DNA of 64,000 nucleotides. It comes from Vagococcus fluvialis bH819. GTDB taxonomy: Bacteria > Bacillota > Bacilli > Lactobacillales > Vagococcaceae. The notes under the pieces are model-generated. The model did no database searches. It was not told the origin of the DNA and saw only the letters and a list, made by a program, of their open reading frames with translations. A program made the translations under genes and the position numbers. Shown here piece by piece: positions 9,181 to 19,972 of this stretch. The DNA is taken from contig NZ_FWFD01000008.1 of the NCBI RefSeq assembly GCF_900163795.1, positions 398,390-462,389 on the forward strand. The letters are read 5' to 3'. Within the stretch, counting starts at the first letter, position 1; the number at the start of each line of letters is the position of its first letter.

Positions 9181-9833
9181 TATTTATCCTTTGATTGAAT
9201 CACACACATTAGACCACTCTCAAAAGAGAAATGACTCGTTTCTCCTACAAATTCATTACTAGATAAAGAGACAGGGTAATCAAAATCAACTTGCTCTAAT
9301 GTATATTTTGCATCATATAATGATAATTTTGTCACAGGTACTAGGCATACATACGCCAAATATTTCTTATCGGCTTCTTTTATAATTTCATGTGAACCCG
9401 CTTTAAAATAGGTTACTTGATTTTGATTATCTAAAATTTGAATCCGCTCAAAATATGGCATAAACCGTTCTTGTAGAGGGAGCCAGAGATTAGATAGATA
9501 ATGATCCAATCTCCCACCTGTTGCACCTATTAACGTATAACTAGCCTCTGGGTAACTTTCTATAGCCTTAAGTACGCCTAACTGCATATCGGTATCATCT
9601 TTTTCAGCAGGACATCTCTCAATATCTGATAACTGATTATTCAACCATAACCACTCATCTTCTGACAAAGAATCAAAATCACCCACAGCAGCTTCAATTG
9701 CGAATCCCACTTCCAGACCATATAACGTCCCTCTATCCACGCCAATCCACTTTGTCGTATCCTTATGATAGAAACTCAAATCAGGCCAACTACTAGGATC
9801 TCCACCGCCAATGATCACAACATCTTTAATCAT
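9180..9833 (-). CDS. thiN: Thiamine pyrophosphokinase
   Basis: This 217-residue protein transfers pyrophosphate from ATP to thiamine to give TPP. The family segments VIIGGGDPSSWP, GVDRGTLYGLEVG, AVGDFDSLS, EKDDTDMQLG and LIGATGGRLDHYLSNL are all visible; the DFDS and KDDTD motifs hold catalytic aspartates. The start ATG overlaps the rpe stop (TAATG). It is the last gene of the long housekeeping run ending prkC-rsgA-rpe-thiN, an order common in lactic acid bacteria. Confidence 0.95.
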   Translation of the reverse strand: MIKDVVIIGGGDPSSWPDLSFYHKDTTKWIGVDRGTLYGLEVGFAIEAAVGDFDSLSEDEWLWLNNQLSDIERCPAEKDDTDMQLGVLKAIESYPEASYTLIGATGGRLDHYLSNLWLPLQERFMPYFERIQILDNQNQVTYFKAGSHEIIKEADKKYLAYVCLVPVTKLSLYDAKYTLEQVDFDYPVSLSSNEFVGETSHFSFESGLMCVIQSKDK

Positions 9834-10486
9834 TACTTCGTTACTTCTCGTAACTTAGCAATTCTTTCACCTACATCAGGAGAATTATAGACGTAAGATC
9901 CAGCCACTAATACATCAGCACCTGCATCTACACATGATTTAGCCGTTTTATCATCTACGCCACCATCAATTTCAATTTCAAATGCATAGTCTTTTTCTTT
10001 TCTAATTACATCTAATTGTTTCACTTTTTCTAAACATTCTGGAATAAATGCTTGCCCACCAAAACCAGGATTAACAGTCATAATTAAAACTAAATCCGCT
10101 AAAGCTAAAACAGGCTCAATCACTGAGACTGGCGTTCCTGGATTAATCACAACACCTGCTTTTTTCCCTGTTGCTTTAATCATCTGCATCGCACGATGAA
10201 TATGAACAGTGCTTTCAGCATGAACCGTAATAATATCTGCTCCTGCATTAGCAAAGTCTTCGATAAAACGTTCAGGTTCTACTACCATTAAATGTACATC
10301 TAATGGTAACTTAGTAACAGGCCGAATCGCAGAAACAATATTCGCTCCTAAAGTTATATTAGGTACAAATTGACCATCCATCACATCTACGTGAATATAA
10401 TCTACGCCCTTTTCATCCACTAAACGAATATCTCTTTCTAAATTTGCAAAATCTGCGCTTAAAATTGAAGGTGCTATTTTAACCAT
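9833..10486 (-). CDS. rpe: Ribulose-phosphate 3-epimerase
   Basis: Rpe interconverts ribulose-5-phosphate and xylulose-5-phosphate in the pentose phosphate pathway. The protein starts MVKIAPSILSADFANL and contains the metal-ligand segments VDVMDGQFVPN and IDGGVD, and the phosphate loop VNPGFGGQ. The start at 10486 has GTGAGG upstream and gives 217 residues; an upstream in-frame extension overlaps rsgA and is not family-like. It lies 10 bases after rsgA and overlaps thiN by one base. Confidence 0.96.
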   Translation of the reverse strand: MVKIAPSILSADFANLERDIRLVDEKGVDYIHVDVMDGQFVPNITLGANIVSAIRPVTKLPLDVHLMVVEPERFIEDFANAGADIITVHAESTVHIHRAMQMIKATGKKAGVVINPGTPVSVIEPVLALADLVLIMTVNPGFGGQAFIPECLEKVKQLDVIRKEKDYAFEIEIDGGVDDKTAKSCVDAGADVLVAGSYVYNSPDVGERIAKLREVTK

Positions 10487-10496
10487 TATTATTGCC

Positions 10497-11384
10497 TCAC
10501 TTTTCTTTTTTATTATATTTTGGTTTTCTAGTTTTAATTTCCTCATAAAACTGTAGATAATTATCGTATCTTGATTGTAAAATGACACCCTCTTCCAAGC
10601 GATGCTTCACTTCACATTTCGGTTCTTTATGATGCATGCATTCTCTAAACTTACAAAATTCAGAAGCCTCTAAAAATTCAGGGAAATATTTAGGTAAATC
10701 TTCTAATTCCATTTCTAAAAATTCAATCGAACTAAACCCAGGTGTATCTGCCACCAAACCACCATTAAGTTCAATCAACTCAACATGTCTAGTTGTATGA
10801 CGACCACGTCCCAAAGCTTCTGATATGTCACCAACTTCTAAATCAAGACTTGGGGCTATCTTATTTAACAACGTTGACTTTCCAGCTCCTGATTGACCCA
10901 TAAAAACGGTTAACTTATCTTTGAAAAAAGTGGTTAAATTATCCATATTTCCTGACTCTGAATAAAGAACAGGATAACCTACTGATTCATAGTATTTTTT
11001 CACGTTAGCCATTTCCGCTTTAATTTCTTCCGTTGCTAAATCTAACTTAGTAATATAAATAATGGGTTGAATATTTTTAGATTCTAAGGTCACTAAAAAT
11101 CGATCTAATAAATTAAAAGAAAAATTAGGTTTGACACAACTTGTGACAACTACCCCTAGATCCACATTAGCAACTGCCGGTCTAACCAATTCATTTTCAC
11201 GTTCAAAAACATCTAAAACATAGCCATCTGTTAAATTGCTACTTTCAAACTCCACCCAATCGCCTACTAAAGGCGTGATATTTCGATTACGAAAATTCCC
11301 ACGGCCTCGTGTTTGATACGTTTTTCCTTCATGAAATATATAATAAAACCCACTTAACGCTTTTCTTATTTGTCCTTTCGGCAT
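10497..11384 (-). CDS. rsgA: Ribosome small subunit-dependent GTPase RsgA
   Basis: A 295-residue circularly permuted GTPase that assists late 30S maturation. An N-terminal OB domain (GRGNFRNRNITPLVGDWVEFE) is followed by the G motifs in permuted order: TKLD, then GQSGAGKST, then DTPGFSS. The C-terminal zinc knuckle reads CKFRECMHHKEPKC. The ATG has AAGGAGGAAAG upstream. A terminator separates it from prkC, so it may need its own promoter or read-through. Confidence 0.96.
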   Translation of the reverse strand: MPKGQIRKALSGFYYIFHEGKTYQTRGRGNFRNRNITPLVGDWVEFESSNLTDGYVLDVFERENELVRPAVANVDLGVVVTSCVKPNFSFNLLDRFLVTLESKNIQPIIYITKLDLATEEIKAEMANVKKYYESVGYPVLYSESGNMDNLTTFFKDKLTVFMGQSGAGKSTLLNKIAPSLDLEVGDISEALGRGRHTTRHVELIELNGGLVADTPGFSSIEFLEMELEDLPKYFPEFLEASEFCKFRECMHHKEPKCEVKHRLEEGVILQSRYDNYLQFYEEIKTRKPKYNKKEK

Positions 11385-11444
11385 ACTTTCCTCCTTGTCA
11401 AAATAACGGTTTATTTCTATAAATCATTGTAACATAAATAACTG

Positions 11445-11477
11445 CAAAAAAAGAGGCTGACTCAAAATGTCAACCTC
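11445..11477 (-). terminator. Terminator after prkC
   Basis: On the minus strand GAGGTTGAC and GTCAGCCTC pair around ATTTTGA and are followed by seven T residues. It lies between prkC and rsgA and is a clear member of the recurring GAGG-TGAC terminator family. Confidence 0.88.
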
Positions 11478-11483
11478 CTTACT

Positions 11484-13355
11484 TTATTTCTCTTTTTGTT
11501 CGTTATCAGGACTATCATTCTTATCTGGAGAGTCTTCACTCACATCTGTTGTTTCTGTTGTTGGTTCTTCTTTTGAACTTGAATGAGAGGAAGAAGAACT
11601 AGAAGAAGTCGTAGATGGTTGCGTTGTTGACGGCTGCGTCGGCTCTTTACCTGCGGAGAAAACAACAACGATTTCATCACCTTTTTTCACTTGACTACGA
11701 TCACCAACTCTTGGATACGCATAAATGACATTCCCTTGCGGAACATTGTCATCGTATTGAGATCCACCGTCAGAATAAACTAAACCTGAACTCTCTAAAT
11801 AACTCAAAGCACGACTTTTACTATAGTTATACATTTCTTCTAAGGCAAATGTCTCGGCACCTTCACTAACGATCAACGTTACTTTTGTTTCTTCTGGATC
11901 TACTTTACGCCCTGATTTAGGCGTTTGTTTAATCACTGCATCCGTCTTAACCGAGGCAGATTTTTCTTTCTTAACTGTGATATTCTCTTCTTTGAATCCT
12001 TTGCTTAAAAGATCATCTTTCGCATCTGTTACATCCTCATGGGTATAATCTTTCATAGAAATATCTGATTGACCAGAGCTAACATACAAGGTAATGGAGC
12101 CTGATTTCTTCTTAACAGAGGTTCCAATCGGTGGGTCTGTTTTCACAATATATCCTTTTTCAATTTTATCATCATTAATTTTTTCAGTTTTTTTAATGGC
12201 TATTTGTTCTTTTTCAAGTATCGCTATAGCTTCTGCTTCTGTCTTACCGGTAACATCTGGAACAGTCACATCTCCACCTTTACGACCTAAAACAAATAGT
12301 CCACCGCCTAATAAAATAGCTACTGCTAAAATGGCTAAAAAGATTTTCAAACCACGTTTAGATTTTTTCTTAACTTCATCTAATTCATCGTCATCATCGT
12401 CATCTAAATTAGGATTTAATTTAGGCATTGGTTTAGCTGCAGCACTTGGTACATAACTATCGTCTATAGGCTCTAGCATAATAGTTTCGTCCGTCATAGC
12501 AGAAGGTTCAAAAACTGATTCCCCTGCTCTATCAGGACTTAAGGATGTTCTAATATCTGCATACATCTCATCTACCGTTTTATAACGATCAGTCATCTCT
12601 TTAGCAGTTGCTTTAAGAACCACATTCTCTAACGGTTGTGGAATACTAAGATTACTTTCTCTGACTGAAGGCATCTCTTTTTGGAAATGCTTCAAAGCAA
12701 TCGATACGGCAGACTCGCCTTCAAAAGGCACACCACCGGTTAGTAACTCATACAAGATTATTCCTAAAGCATAGATATCTGATTGTCGCGTCGCCATTCC
12801 ACCACGTGCTTGCTCAGGTGATAAATAATGCACTGAACCAAGTAATGTGTTAGTCTGCGTGATTGATGTTTCAGATAAAGCAATCGCAATTCCGAAATCG
12901 GTAATTTTTACTGTACCGTCTTCATCCACTAAAATATTTTGTGGTTTTAAATCTCGGTGAATAATTCGATGCTGGTGCGCTAAAGAAATAGCCGATAGCA
13001 CTTGCCCCATAATATCCACGACTGTCTCTAATGGTATATTCGGATGATTTTTTATATATTGCTTTAAATCAGTTCCCTTAACATATTCCATAACAATATA
13101 CTGCATACCACTTTCTTCACCAACATCATAAACACTTACAATGTTTGGATGAACCATCTCAGTTGCAGCAAGTGCCTCTCTTTGAAACCTTCTCAGAGAA
13201 TCTTGATCATTTTGGAAATCAAAACGCAATACTTTAACCGCTACTTCACGATTCAAAATCAAATCTTTTGCTAAATAAACATTTGCCATTCCTCCGCTAC
13301 CAATATTGCTAACAGTCTCATAGCGTTCCCCTATCTTCGTACCCATTGCTATCAT
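11484..13355 (-). CDS. prkC: PASTA-domain Ser/Thr protein kinase (PrkC / IreK type)
   Basis: A 623-residue membrane kinase that senses cell-wall state. The cytoplasmic kinase domain shows the glycine loop GSGGMANVY, the lysine in [14 protein letters not shown] near residue 132, DFGIA and SPEQARG. An acidic linker leads to one membrane segment (about residues 331-354), then three extracellular PASTA repeats ([47 protein letters not shown]) and a Ser/Thr/Pro-rich tail. The E. faecalis homologue IreK drives intrinsic cephalosporin resistance. The ATG overlaps the stp stop (ATGA) and AAGGAGG lies inside stp, so the pair is translationally coupled. Confidence 0.96.
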   Translation of the reverse strand: MIAMGTKIGERYETVSNIGSGGMANVYLAKDLILNREVAVKVLRFDFQNDQDSLRRFQREALAATEMVHPNIVSVYDVGEESGMQYIVMEYVKGTDLKQYIKNHPNIPLETVVDIMGQVLSAISLAHQHRIIHRDLKPQNILVDEDGTVKITDFGIAIALSETSITQTNTLLGSVHYLSPEQARGGMATRQSDIYALGIILYELLTGGVPFEGESAVSIALKHFQKEMPSVRESNLSIPQPLENVVLKATAKEMTDRYKTVDEMYADIRTSLSPDRAGESVFEPSAMTDETIMLEPIDDSYVPSAAAKPMPKLNPNLDDDDDDELDEVKKKSKRGLKIFLAILAVAILLGGGLFVLGRKGGDVTVPDVTGKTEAEAIAILEKEQIAIKKTEKINDDKIEKGYIVKTDPPIGTSVKKKSGSITLYVSSGQSDISMKDYTHEDVTDAKDDLLSKGFKEENITVKKEKSASVKTDAVIKQTPKSGRKVDPEETKVTLIVSEGAETFALEEMYNYSKSRALSYLESSGLVYSDGGSQYDDNVPQGNVIYAYPRVGDRSQVKKGDEIVVVFSAGKEPTQPSTTQPSTTSSSSSSSHSSSKEEPTTETTDVSEDSPDKNDSPDNEQKEK

Positions 13356-14107
13356 TTATCGTGGACCTCCTTACTTGGAGTTTTGAAATCAATTAATAGT
13401 GCTGTAATATTATCTGTACCGCCAGCCTCATTTGCTTCGTTGATTAATTGCTCTACACGATTTTTTAAAGAGTTAGGCTGCGAGACAATATTTTTAATAT
13501 ACGTATCAGATAACATATTACTCAAACCATCTGAACATAGCAAAATATGATCATCTTCAGAAATAGCGACTACTGATAAATCTACTTCCACATCTCCTGG
13601 AACTCCCACAGATCTTACTAAAACATTCTTTTTAGGATGTTTGGCAGCCATATCTGGTGTGATTTCTCCCGTTTTAACAAGTTCATTCACTAATGAGTGA
13701 TCATCTGTTAGCTGCTTAATCCCATTATTTCTAACAATATACGCACGGCTATCACCAACATGACCTAATAAGATATTCTCACCTAATACAGCGACAACCA
13801 CAACAGTAGTCCCCATACCGTATTTGTCTGGGTTATTATTTCCTTCTGCATAAATAATTTCATTTTCTTTTTGAATCGCTGAAACAATCCATCTAGCCAC
13901 GTCATTTTGTTTGTACAAATTAGTTTCTTGCCATAACTCACCAATACCTGTTACCGCTAAATAACTTGCCGTGTCTCCTGCTTGATGTCCGCCCATACCA
14001 TCTGCCACTATACCTAAAACAATCCCTGATTTATTTTCATAAACTCCCACTGTATCCTGATTACTTTTTCTTTTGCGTCCTACATTCGTCTGGAATTCAA
14101 TATGCAT
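13352..14107 (-). CDS. stp: PP2C-type protein phosphatase (Stp / IreP type)
   Basis: A 251-residue metal-dependent phosphatase that removes the phosphates placed by the neighbouring kinase. PP2C motifs are present: [40 protein letters not shown] and [10 protein letters not shown], whose aspartates bind the metal pair. It overlaps prkC by 4 bases and lies 24 bases after rsmB, the order found across the Firmicutes. Confidence 0.96.
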   Translation of the reverse strand: MHIEFQTNVGRKRKSNQDTVGVYENKSGIVLGIVADGMGGHQAGDTASYLAVTGIGELWQETNLYKQNDVARWIVSAIQKENEIIYAEGNNNPDKYGMGTTVVVVAVLGENILLGHVGDSRAYIVRNNGIKQLTDDHSLVNELVKTGEITPDMAAKHPKKNVLVRSVGVPGDVEVDLSVVAISEDDHILLCSDGLSNMLSDTYIKNIVSQPNSLKNRVEQLINEANEAGGTDNITALLIDFKTPSKEVHDK

Positions 14108-14131
14108 GATTTCACTCCTTCAATCGGTCAA

Positions 14132-15502
14132 CTATTGCTTTCTTTTTAAGCAACAAATAAAAAATCCATCAGTTTGATAATGGTGAGGGTAAACTTGTAC
14201 CATTTGATCATGATAACTCATCGGTATATTTTCCGCACCCTCAATATCAATTTTTTCAAAATTAGGATGATTTGCTAAAAACTTGTTAATTACCTCTTGA
14301 TTTTCTTCTGGGGCAATTGTACAAGTACTATAAGTTATTATACCGTATTGTGCCACCTTTGTGACAACACTTTCTAAAATAGCTAATTGAACCTCTTGTA
14401 ATTCAAGAATATCTTCTATTTTTTTACTGTATTTAATGTCTGGTTTTCGACGTAATAAACCTAGACCTGAACAGGGAGCATCAATTAGAATCCGGTCAAA
14501 ACTGTTATCTGGAAATACCGACGCTACTTCTCTAGCATCCAAAACCTTCGTTTCAATTACTTCTGAAACACCTAGACGCTCTGCATTTTCTTCGATTAAT
14601 TTAATTTTATGCTCATAGATATCTAAAGCCGTAATTTTGCCACCCTTAGCTTCATCTAAATACGTTGCCATGTGGACTGTTTTACCACCAGGAGCTGCGC
14701 AAGCGTCTAATATTTTTGAGTCTTCTTGAATTTTCATGCTCGGAGCTACTAACATCGAACTTTCATCTTGGACAGTGATTAAGCCTTCTTTAAATAAAGA
14801 GCTTCCCGCCAAGAAACCTTTTTTAGCAATGATCCCAACAGGAGAAACCATACTTTCCTCTGCGTTAATCCCTTCCTCTTCTAGACGAGCAATCGCTTCT
14901 TCACGGCTAATTAAATGTGTAGCCACTCTAGCACTCGCTTTACTTGGGTTTAAGAGTGAATGACCTAATTTTTCTGTCTCTTCAAAACCAATCGTATCAA
15001 CTAAACGTTTGGTTAACCACTTAGGAATGCTAATTTCTGTTGATAGACGTTTAACTTTATTTTTTATTTCTTCAGTCGGTCTTAACCCTTCACGCTGCGC
15101 ACTTCTTAAAACGCCATTAACGTAACGTCCAATACCGGGGTTGCTTTTAGCTTTAGCAATTTCTACCGCTTCACTAATCACACTATATTCTGGTACTTTA
15201 TCTAAATATTCCATTTGATATAAAGACATTAATAAAAGTTGTTTAACCCAATTATCTATTTTAGACGTATCTTCCACAAAATTAGTTAAACCATACTCTA
15301 AAGTTAATTTTCGACTAATTGTTCCGTAAACAATCTCTGTCATCAAGCGACCATCTTTTTCAGATAAACGGTGTTTTGTTATGTATTCTTTTACTAAAAG
15401 ATTTGAATACGCATCTTCTTCTGATACTTGAACAAGCAACTCAAGGGCTGCTAGTCTTGGTGATTCATACACTTTTCTTGGTAATTTTCTATTTTTATTC
15501 AA
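14132..15502 (-). CDS. rsmB: 16S rRNA m5C967 methyltransferase RsmB
   Basis: A 456-residue SAM-dependent RNA methyltransferase. The N-terminal NusB-like domain (SPRLAALELLVQV ... RYVNGVLR) is followed by the methyltransferase domain with DACAAPGGKT, LDAREV, DRILIDAPCSGLG and TYSTCTIAPEEN; the cysteines in PCSG and STCT are the catalytic pair. The start is TTG at 15502, overlapping the end of fmt by 8 bases, with AGTAGGA upstream. Confidence 0.95.
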   Translation of the reverse strand: MNKNRKLPRKVYESPRLAALELLVQVSEEDAYSNLLVKEYITKHRLSEKDGRLMTEIVYGTISRKLTLEYGLTNFVEDTSKIDNWVKQLLLMSLYQMEYLDKVPEYSVISEAVEIAKAKSNPGIGRYVNGVLRSAQREGLRPTEEIKNKVKRLSTEISIPKWLTKRLVDTIGFEETEKLGHSLLNPSKASARVATHLISREEAIARLEEEGINAEESMVSPVGIIAKKGFLAGSSLFKEGLITVQDESSMLVAPSMKIQEDSKILDACAAPGGKTVHMATYLDEAKGGKITALDIYEHKIKLIEENAERLGVSEVIETKVLDAREVASVFPDNSFDRILIDAPCSGLGLLRRKPDIKYSKKIEDILELQEVQLAILESVVTKVAQYGIITYSTCTIAPEENQEVINKFLANHPNFEKIDIEGAENIPMSYHDQMVQVYPHHYQTDGFFICCLKRKQ

Positions 15503-16436
15503 ATTTCATTCCTACTTCCATTGATCTTCCTACACCATTTAAATATTCCACGGCTTTTAGTTTACCTTTACCAGCTGGCTGTAATTCATTAACTTGTAAT
15601 ACTGTATTCCCACCACAAGCCACCCAAAAGTTCTTTTTGTTTAATTGAATGATTGTCCCTGGCTTTTCATCTGTCACTTCTTCAAGTGGTGTCACATCCC
15701 ATAATTTCATACGTGAGCCTTCATACATACCGTAAGCCACTGGCCATGGACGCATCCCTCGAACTTGGCAATCAATCAATTGACTCGTCTTATTCCAATC
15801 AATTTGTTCTTCTTCACGCGTAATGTTAGGTGAATAAGTCACTTGTGACTCATCTTGAGGTGTCGCTTCGATATTCCCAGTTAAAAATTCTGGCAACATT
15901 TCTAGTAACATCTCTTTTCCTAATAAACTTAATTTATCAAACATACTGCCCACATCATCGGTTCTTTCAATGGGAATCGCTTTTTGGAATAGTTTGTCAC
16001 CGGCATCCATTTTTTTAACCATATTCATAATCGTCACACCTGTTTCAGAATCACCATTAATAATCGAATAGTGAACTGGCGCTCCCCCACGATATTTAGG
16101 TAAAAGAGAGGCATGTACATTAATCGCCCCATGTTTAGGTGCTTTTAATAATTTTTCTGGTAAAAATTGACCAAAAGCAGCTGTCACGATTAAATCAGGA
16201 GCCAAAGCAATAATTTCTGCCATTTCATCTGAGCCACTAATTTTTTCAGGTTGCAAAACAGGTATATTTAATTTAACTGCTGCTTCCTTTACTGGCGGTG
16301 GTGTTAATAACTTTTTTCGACCTACTGGACGATCTGGTTGTGTAACCACACGGATGACATCATAACCTTCTGCCACAAGACCTTCTAAAATTGGCACTGA
16401 AAAACCTGGTGTTCCCATAAATATTATTTTAGTCAT
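15495..16436 (-). CDS. fmt: Methionyl-tRNA formyltransferase
   Basis: Fmt formylates initiator Met-tRNA. Signature segments are FMGTPGFSVPILEGL at the N-terminus, INVHASLLPKYRGGAPVHY (catalytic Asn/His region) and the C-terminal domain ending near GRSMEVGMKFE. The second ATG (16436, MTKIIF) is chosen because GGAGGAG is 7 bases before it but only one base before the first ATG. This gives 313 residues and an 8-base overlap with def. Def and Fmt act in sequence on the same formyl-methionine. Confidence 0.96.
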   Translation of the reverse strand: MTKIIFMGTPGFSVPILEGLVAEGYDVIRVVTQPDRPVGRKKLLTPPPVKEAAVKLNIPVLQPEKISGSDEMAEIIALAPDLIVTAAFGQFLPEKLLKAPKHGAINVHASLLPKYRGGAPVHYSIINGDSETGVTIMNMVKKMDAGDKLFQKAIPIERTDDVGSMFDKLSLLGKEMLLEMLPEFLTGNIEATPQDESQVTYSPNITREEEQIDWNKTSQLIDCQVRGMRPWPVAYGMYEGSRMKLWDVTPLEEVTDEKPGTIIQLNKKNFWVACGGNTVLQVNELQPAGKGKLKAVEYLNGVGRSMEVGMKFE

Positions 16437-16920
16437 AGCCATGCTCCTCCATATATTTATCTAAATTCTCTGGTTTGATGAAGTCAATGATGTTATCCGT
16501 AAATAACTCTCCTCTTAAATGCTCCATCTCATGTTGGAAAGCACGTGCCAAATAACCTGTCGCGTCCACTTCCATCTCATAACCCTCACGATCTACATAA
16601 CGCATCGTCACTTCTTCAGATCTCTCCACCGTTCCGTAGATATCTGGAAAACTTAAGCAACCTTCCACATCAATTGAAGTTCCTTTTTTAGCTACAATTT
16701 CTGGATTAATCATTTCAAACAAACCTGATTCTTCATCTAATTCAATCACAATCACACTTTTTGAAACACCAATTTGATTAGCAGCTAATCCGATAGCATC
16801 TTTGGCTTTAATGACTTGGTACATATCATCTAGAAGTTCTATCACCTCATCATCAATATAAGGTACTTTTTTAGTTGGTGTTGTTAATATCTTATTCGGA
16901 TGTAGTACTATTTTTCGCAT
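16429..16920 (-). CDS. def: Peptide deformylase
   Basis: A 163-residue metalloenzyme that removes the formyl group from new proteins. All three deformylase motifs are present: GLAANQIG, EGCLSFP with the metal-binding Cys, and QHEMEHLRG with the HExxH zinc/iron site. It lies between priA (15 bases upstream) and fmt (overlapping), the normal arrangement. Confidence 0.96.
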   Translation of the reverse strand: MRKIVLHPNKILTTPTKKVPYIDDEVIELLDDMYQVIKAKDAIGLAANQIGVSKSVIVIELDEESGLFEMINPEIVAKKGTSIDVEGCLSFPDIYGTVERSEEVTMRYVDREGYEMEVDATGYLARAFQHEMEHLRGELFTDNIIDFIKPENLDKYMEEHGYD

Positions 16921-16935
16921 ATTTTAAATCCTCTC

Positions 16936-19353
16936 TTAAATAAAATGTTGTGGTTCCATATCAATTGTTATTCGCAAGCCATTTCTCATTTCTTTTTGAG
17001 ATTCCTCTAAAATAACTTTTAAGCCTTTGGATAATTCTGGCTCATCTTTATATTTAATTACTGTTTGATAGTAATAACGTTTATTCATTCTAGCAACTGA
17101 TTTAGGCGTTGGACCTAAAAGAATCGCGTTAGGTGATAAAAAATTCTTTAGAAAATTAACCACTTCATACATTTTTTTGGCTGCTAAATGTTCTTCCTCA
17201 TGACTAACAACTAATTGTGTCGTAAAGTAAAAAGGAGGATAATTACCACGATGACGTAATTTTAACTCGTGTTGATAGAAAGGTTCATAGTGTTGATTTT
17301 TAGCTAATTGGATTGCATAATGATCCGGATTAAAGGTTTGAATAATAACTTCGCCAGATTTATCCCCACGACCAGCACGACCACTAACTTGTGTTAATAA
17401 CTGGAAAGTTTTTTCACTGGCTCTAAAATCTGGTAAATTAAGGGCTGTGTCTGCATTTAGAACACCCACTAAAGTAACGTTAGGGAAATCTAACCCTTTA
17501 GCTATCATTTGAGTCCCAAGCAAAATATCTGCTTCTCCAGCTCCAAATTGCTTTAATAGTTTTTCGTGAGACCCTTTTTTCCGAGTAGTATCCACATCCA
17601 TACGAATCACTCGAGATTCCGGTAACAATTCTTTTAATTCTTCTTCTATTTTTTGGGTCCCCGTCCCGTAATACCTTATTTTATCCCCATCACAAATTGG
17701 ACAACGATAGGGAATCCGCTCTTCATGCCCACAATAATGACATTTCATTTGTTTGGTATCCATATGTAGCGTTAAAGAAATATCACAGTTTGGACAAGGT
17801 AATACATAACCACAATCTCGGCACATCACAAATGATGAGTAACCACGCCTATTTAACATTAAAACTGATTGCTCTTTTCGTTCCAAACGCTCTTTTAATT
17901 TTTCTAGCAGCGAACCAGAAAAACTTGTGGATAATGCATTTTTCATTTCTAACTTCATATCCACAATGTTAATAACTGGTAATGTGGCTTTAGAAACGGC
18001 TCGCTCTTTTAAAATTAATAACTTATACACTGATTTCTGAGCGCGTGCTCTGGCTTCTAAAGAAGGGGTAGCGCTACCCAACAACACTGGACAACTATGG
18101 TACTTACCACGCCAGATTGCTAGGTCTTTTGCGTGATATCTTGGTGTTTCATCTTGTTTATAGCTTCCCTCATGCTCTTCATCAATAACAATTAAACCTA
18201 TATTTTCTAAAGGAGCAAAAATAGCAGAGCGAGCACCTACTACAACACTCGCTTCTCCTCGTTCAATTTTACGCCATTCATCGTATTTTTCACCTTGAGA
18301 TAATCCGCTATGAAGAACCGCCACATCATCGCCAAAACGTTGTTTAAATCTAGTGACCGTTTGTGGTGTTAAAGAAATTTCTGGTACTAACATAATTGCT
18401 GTTTGTCCTTTATCCAAACATAAAGCAATCGCTTGTAAATAAACTTCTGTCTTCCCACTACCTGTGACACCTTCTAATAAAAAGACATCTGGTTTCGAAG
18501 CATCCATCGATTCTTTCATTGTATCTAATGCCACTTGTTGTTCATCATTTAGTATTAAAGGTGTATCTTTTTTAAATTGGTGTAAGGCATAAGGATCACG
18601 GTAAACTTCTCGTTCCTCTATTGTTAACCATCCTAGATTCTTCCCATCGTTAATCGCACTGTTAGAAATATCATGAACTTCCATGACTTCTTTAATTCCA
18701 TGCTCTTCTTCATCTATTTCAAGTAAGAAAGTCAATAGGCGCCATTTTTGGATAGCATTTTTCCTTAAATTTTCCCGCTCTTTTTCTAATAATTCATTCG
18801 TTAGCGCTTTTTTAAGAACACGTTTTGTTTTAACTTTATTTTTAGTTGTCACTTCATAACGAATATCAACGTGACCCATTTTTTTAAGTCGAAGTAAATC
18901 AGAAAAATGAGGTGAGTCTTTAGCAACTTCCCATTCAACTTCACCTAAACCTAAAAAAAGTTCTTCCTCTATTGCTTTAGGTAAAACATGACCTGTTTGG
19001 GTAACATATTTTGTATAAGAAGACTTCATCACACTTGGTAGCATCGTTTGAAGACAGGTTATTTTAAACGAATACGTTGTTTCCTTCATTTCATCTGCTA
19101 AAGCGAGTAGTTCATGAGTAAGAACTGGATGTAAATCTAGAACACTAAGAATTGGCTTTAACTCTGTTATTTCATCACTCTCTCTTAGAGAAACAATAAA
19201 CCCTTGAATATGTCTGTTACCATTACCAAAAGGTACTTCAACACGCATCCCTATCTCTACAACTTCTATTAAATGAGTTGGAATTTCATAACTGAAAGGT
19301 TGATCTGTCTGCATAGCGGGGACATCTACAATAATATCTGCTATCCATTTCAT
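16936..19353 (-). CDS. priA: Primosomal protein N' (replication restart helicase PriA)
   Basis: An 805-residue 3'-5' helicase that reloads the replisome at stalled forks. It has the N-terminal DNA-binding domain (ADIIVDVPAMQTDQPFSYEIP), Walker A GVTGSGKTEVY near residue 293, DEEH, GSATPS, and a paired zinc region (CRDCGYVLPCPNC ... CHYCG ... CPICDG). LTQVSGRAGRG is helicase motif VI. It heads the priA-def-fmt-rsmB-stp-prkC run; in related genomes it normally follows rpoZ, but here cdd intervenes. Confidence 0.96.
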   Translation of the reverse strand: MKWIADIIVDVPAMQTDQPFSYEIPTHLIEVVEIGMRVEVPFGNGNRHIQGFIVSLRESDEITELKPILSVLDLHPVLTHELLALADEMKETTYSFKITCLQTMLPSVMKSSYTKYVTQTGHVLPKAIEEELFLGLGEVEWEVAKDSPHFSDLLRLKKMGHVDIRYEVTTKNKVKTKRVLKKALTNELLEKERENLRKNAIQKWRLLTFLLEIDEEEHGIKEVMEVHDISNSAINDGKNLGWLTIEEREVYRDPYALHQFKKDTPLILNDEQQVALDTMKESMDASKPDVFLLEGVTGSGKTEVYLQAIALCLDKGQTAIMLVPEISLTPQTVTRFKQRFGDDVAVLHSGLSQGEKYDEWRKIERGEASVVVGARSAIFAPLENIGLIVIDEEHEGSYKQDETPRYHAKDLAIWRGKYHSCPVLLGSATPSLEARARAQKSVYKLLILKERAVSKATLPVINIVDMKLEMKNALSTSFSGSLLEKLKERLERKEQSVLMLNRRGYSSFVMCRDCGYVLPCPNCDISLTLHMDTKQMKCHYCGHEERIPYRCPICDGDKIRYYGTGTQKIEEELKELLPESRVIRMDVDTTRKKGSHEKLLKQFGAGEADILLGTQMIAKGLDFPNVTLVGVLNADTALNLPDFRASEKTFQLLTQVSGRAGRGDKSGEVIIQTFNPDHYAIQLAKNQHYEPFYQHELKLRHRGNYPPFYFTTQLVVSHEEEHLAAKKMYEVVNFLKNFLSPNAILLGPTPKSVARMNKRYYYQTVIKYKDEPELSKGLKVILEESQKEMRNGLRITIDMEPQHFI

Positions 19354-19497
19354 TTTTCTCTCACCCTTTCCTATCTGCTTTATTGTACTAAAAATCCAAG
19401 CTTTTGTCTGTTTCTATTCTATAAAGAAATAATCTCATATTTTTACCCTAAACCAATAAAAGAAATACATTTTTTAAACCTTTGTAACATTATTTCA

Positions 19498-19875
19498 TTA
19501 GTTTTTCCAATCAAAAGGCAGTAATTCTTTCAAGGTATAAACTTCACCGTCAGCTAATAAAATTTCCATATCAGTATTTTTATCATCTAACTGAGATAAA
19601 AACTCTCGACAACGGCCACAAGGGGACAAGTACTTTCCTTCCCTATCTATAGCTACCATCCTGACAACTTGTGTTTCTCCATGTTTTAACATATCTGCAG
19701 CCGCAGCGTGTTCAGCACAAAATCCCATAGAACAAGCCGTATCGATACAAATACCTGTATAAATATTCCCAGAAATAGTTTCCAAAGCAGCAGCAACTTG
19801 ACCACCTTCAGCAAATTTAGAATATTCTCTAGGATTTATAACTTTTGAAGCTTCTATTTTTAATTTTTCAAACAT
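19498..19875 (-). CDS. Cytidine deaminase-family protein
   Basis: A 125-residue zinc deaminase. The catalytic motif FCAEHAAAADML (zinc Cys plus proton-shuttling Glu) and SPCGRCREFL (two zinc Cys) define the cytidine deaminase superfamily. The substrate is uncertain: this short version could be a Cdd-like nucleoside deaminase or a blasticidin-deaminase-like protein. The start at 19875 (MFEKLKIEASK) has AGGAGGTC upstream; an earlier in-frame ATG does not. The gene sits between the rpoZ terminator and priA, so it is probably transcribed on its own or with priA. Confidence 0.82.
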   Translation of the reverse strand: MFEKLKIEASKVINPREYSKFAEGGQVAAALETISGNIYTGICIDTACSMGFCAEHAAAADMLKHGETQVVRMVAIDREGKYLSPCGRCREFLSQLDDKNTDMEILLADGEVYTLKELLPFDWKN

Positions 19876-19972
19876 CTCAAGACCTCCTAATATTTTCGAA
19901 ACTAAGCTCATTCAAACATTACTTTATTACAAACGACTGAATATCTGAGCCTAAATAATAGCCAGTAAAAAC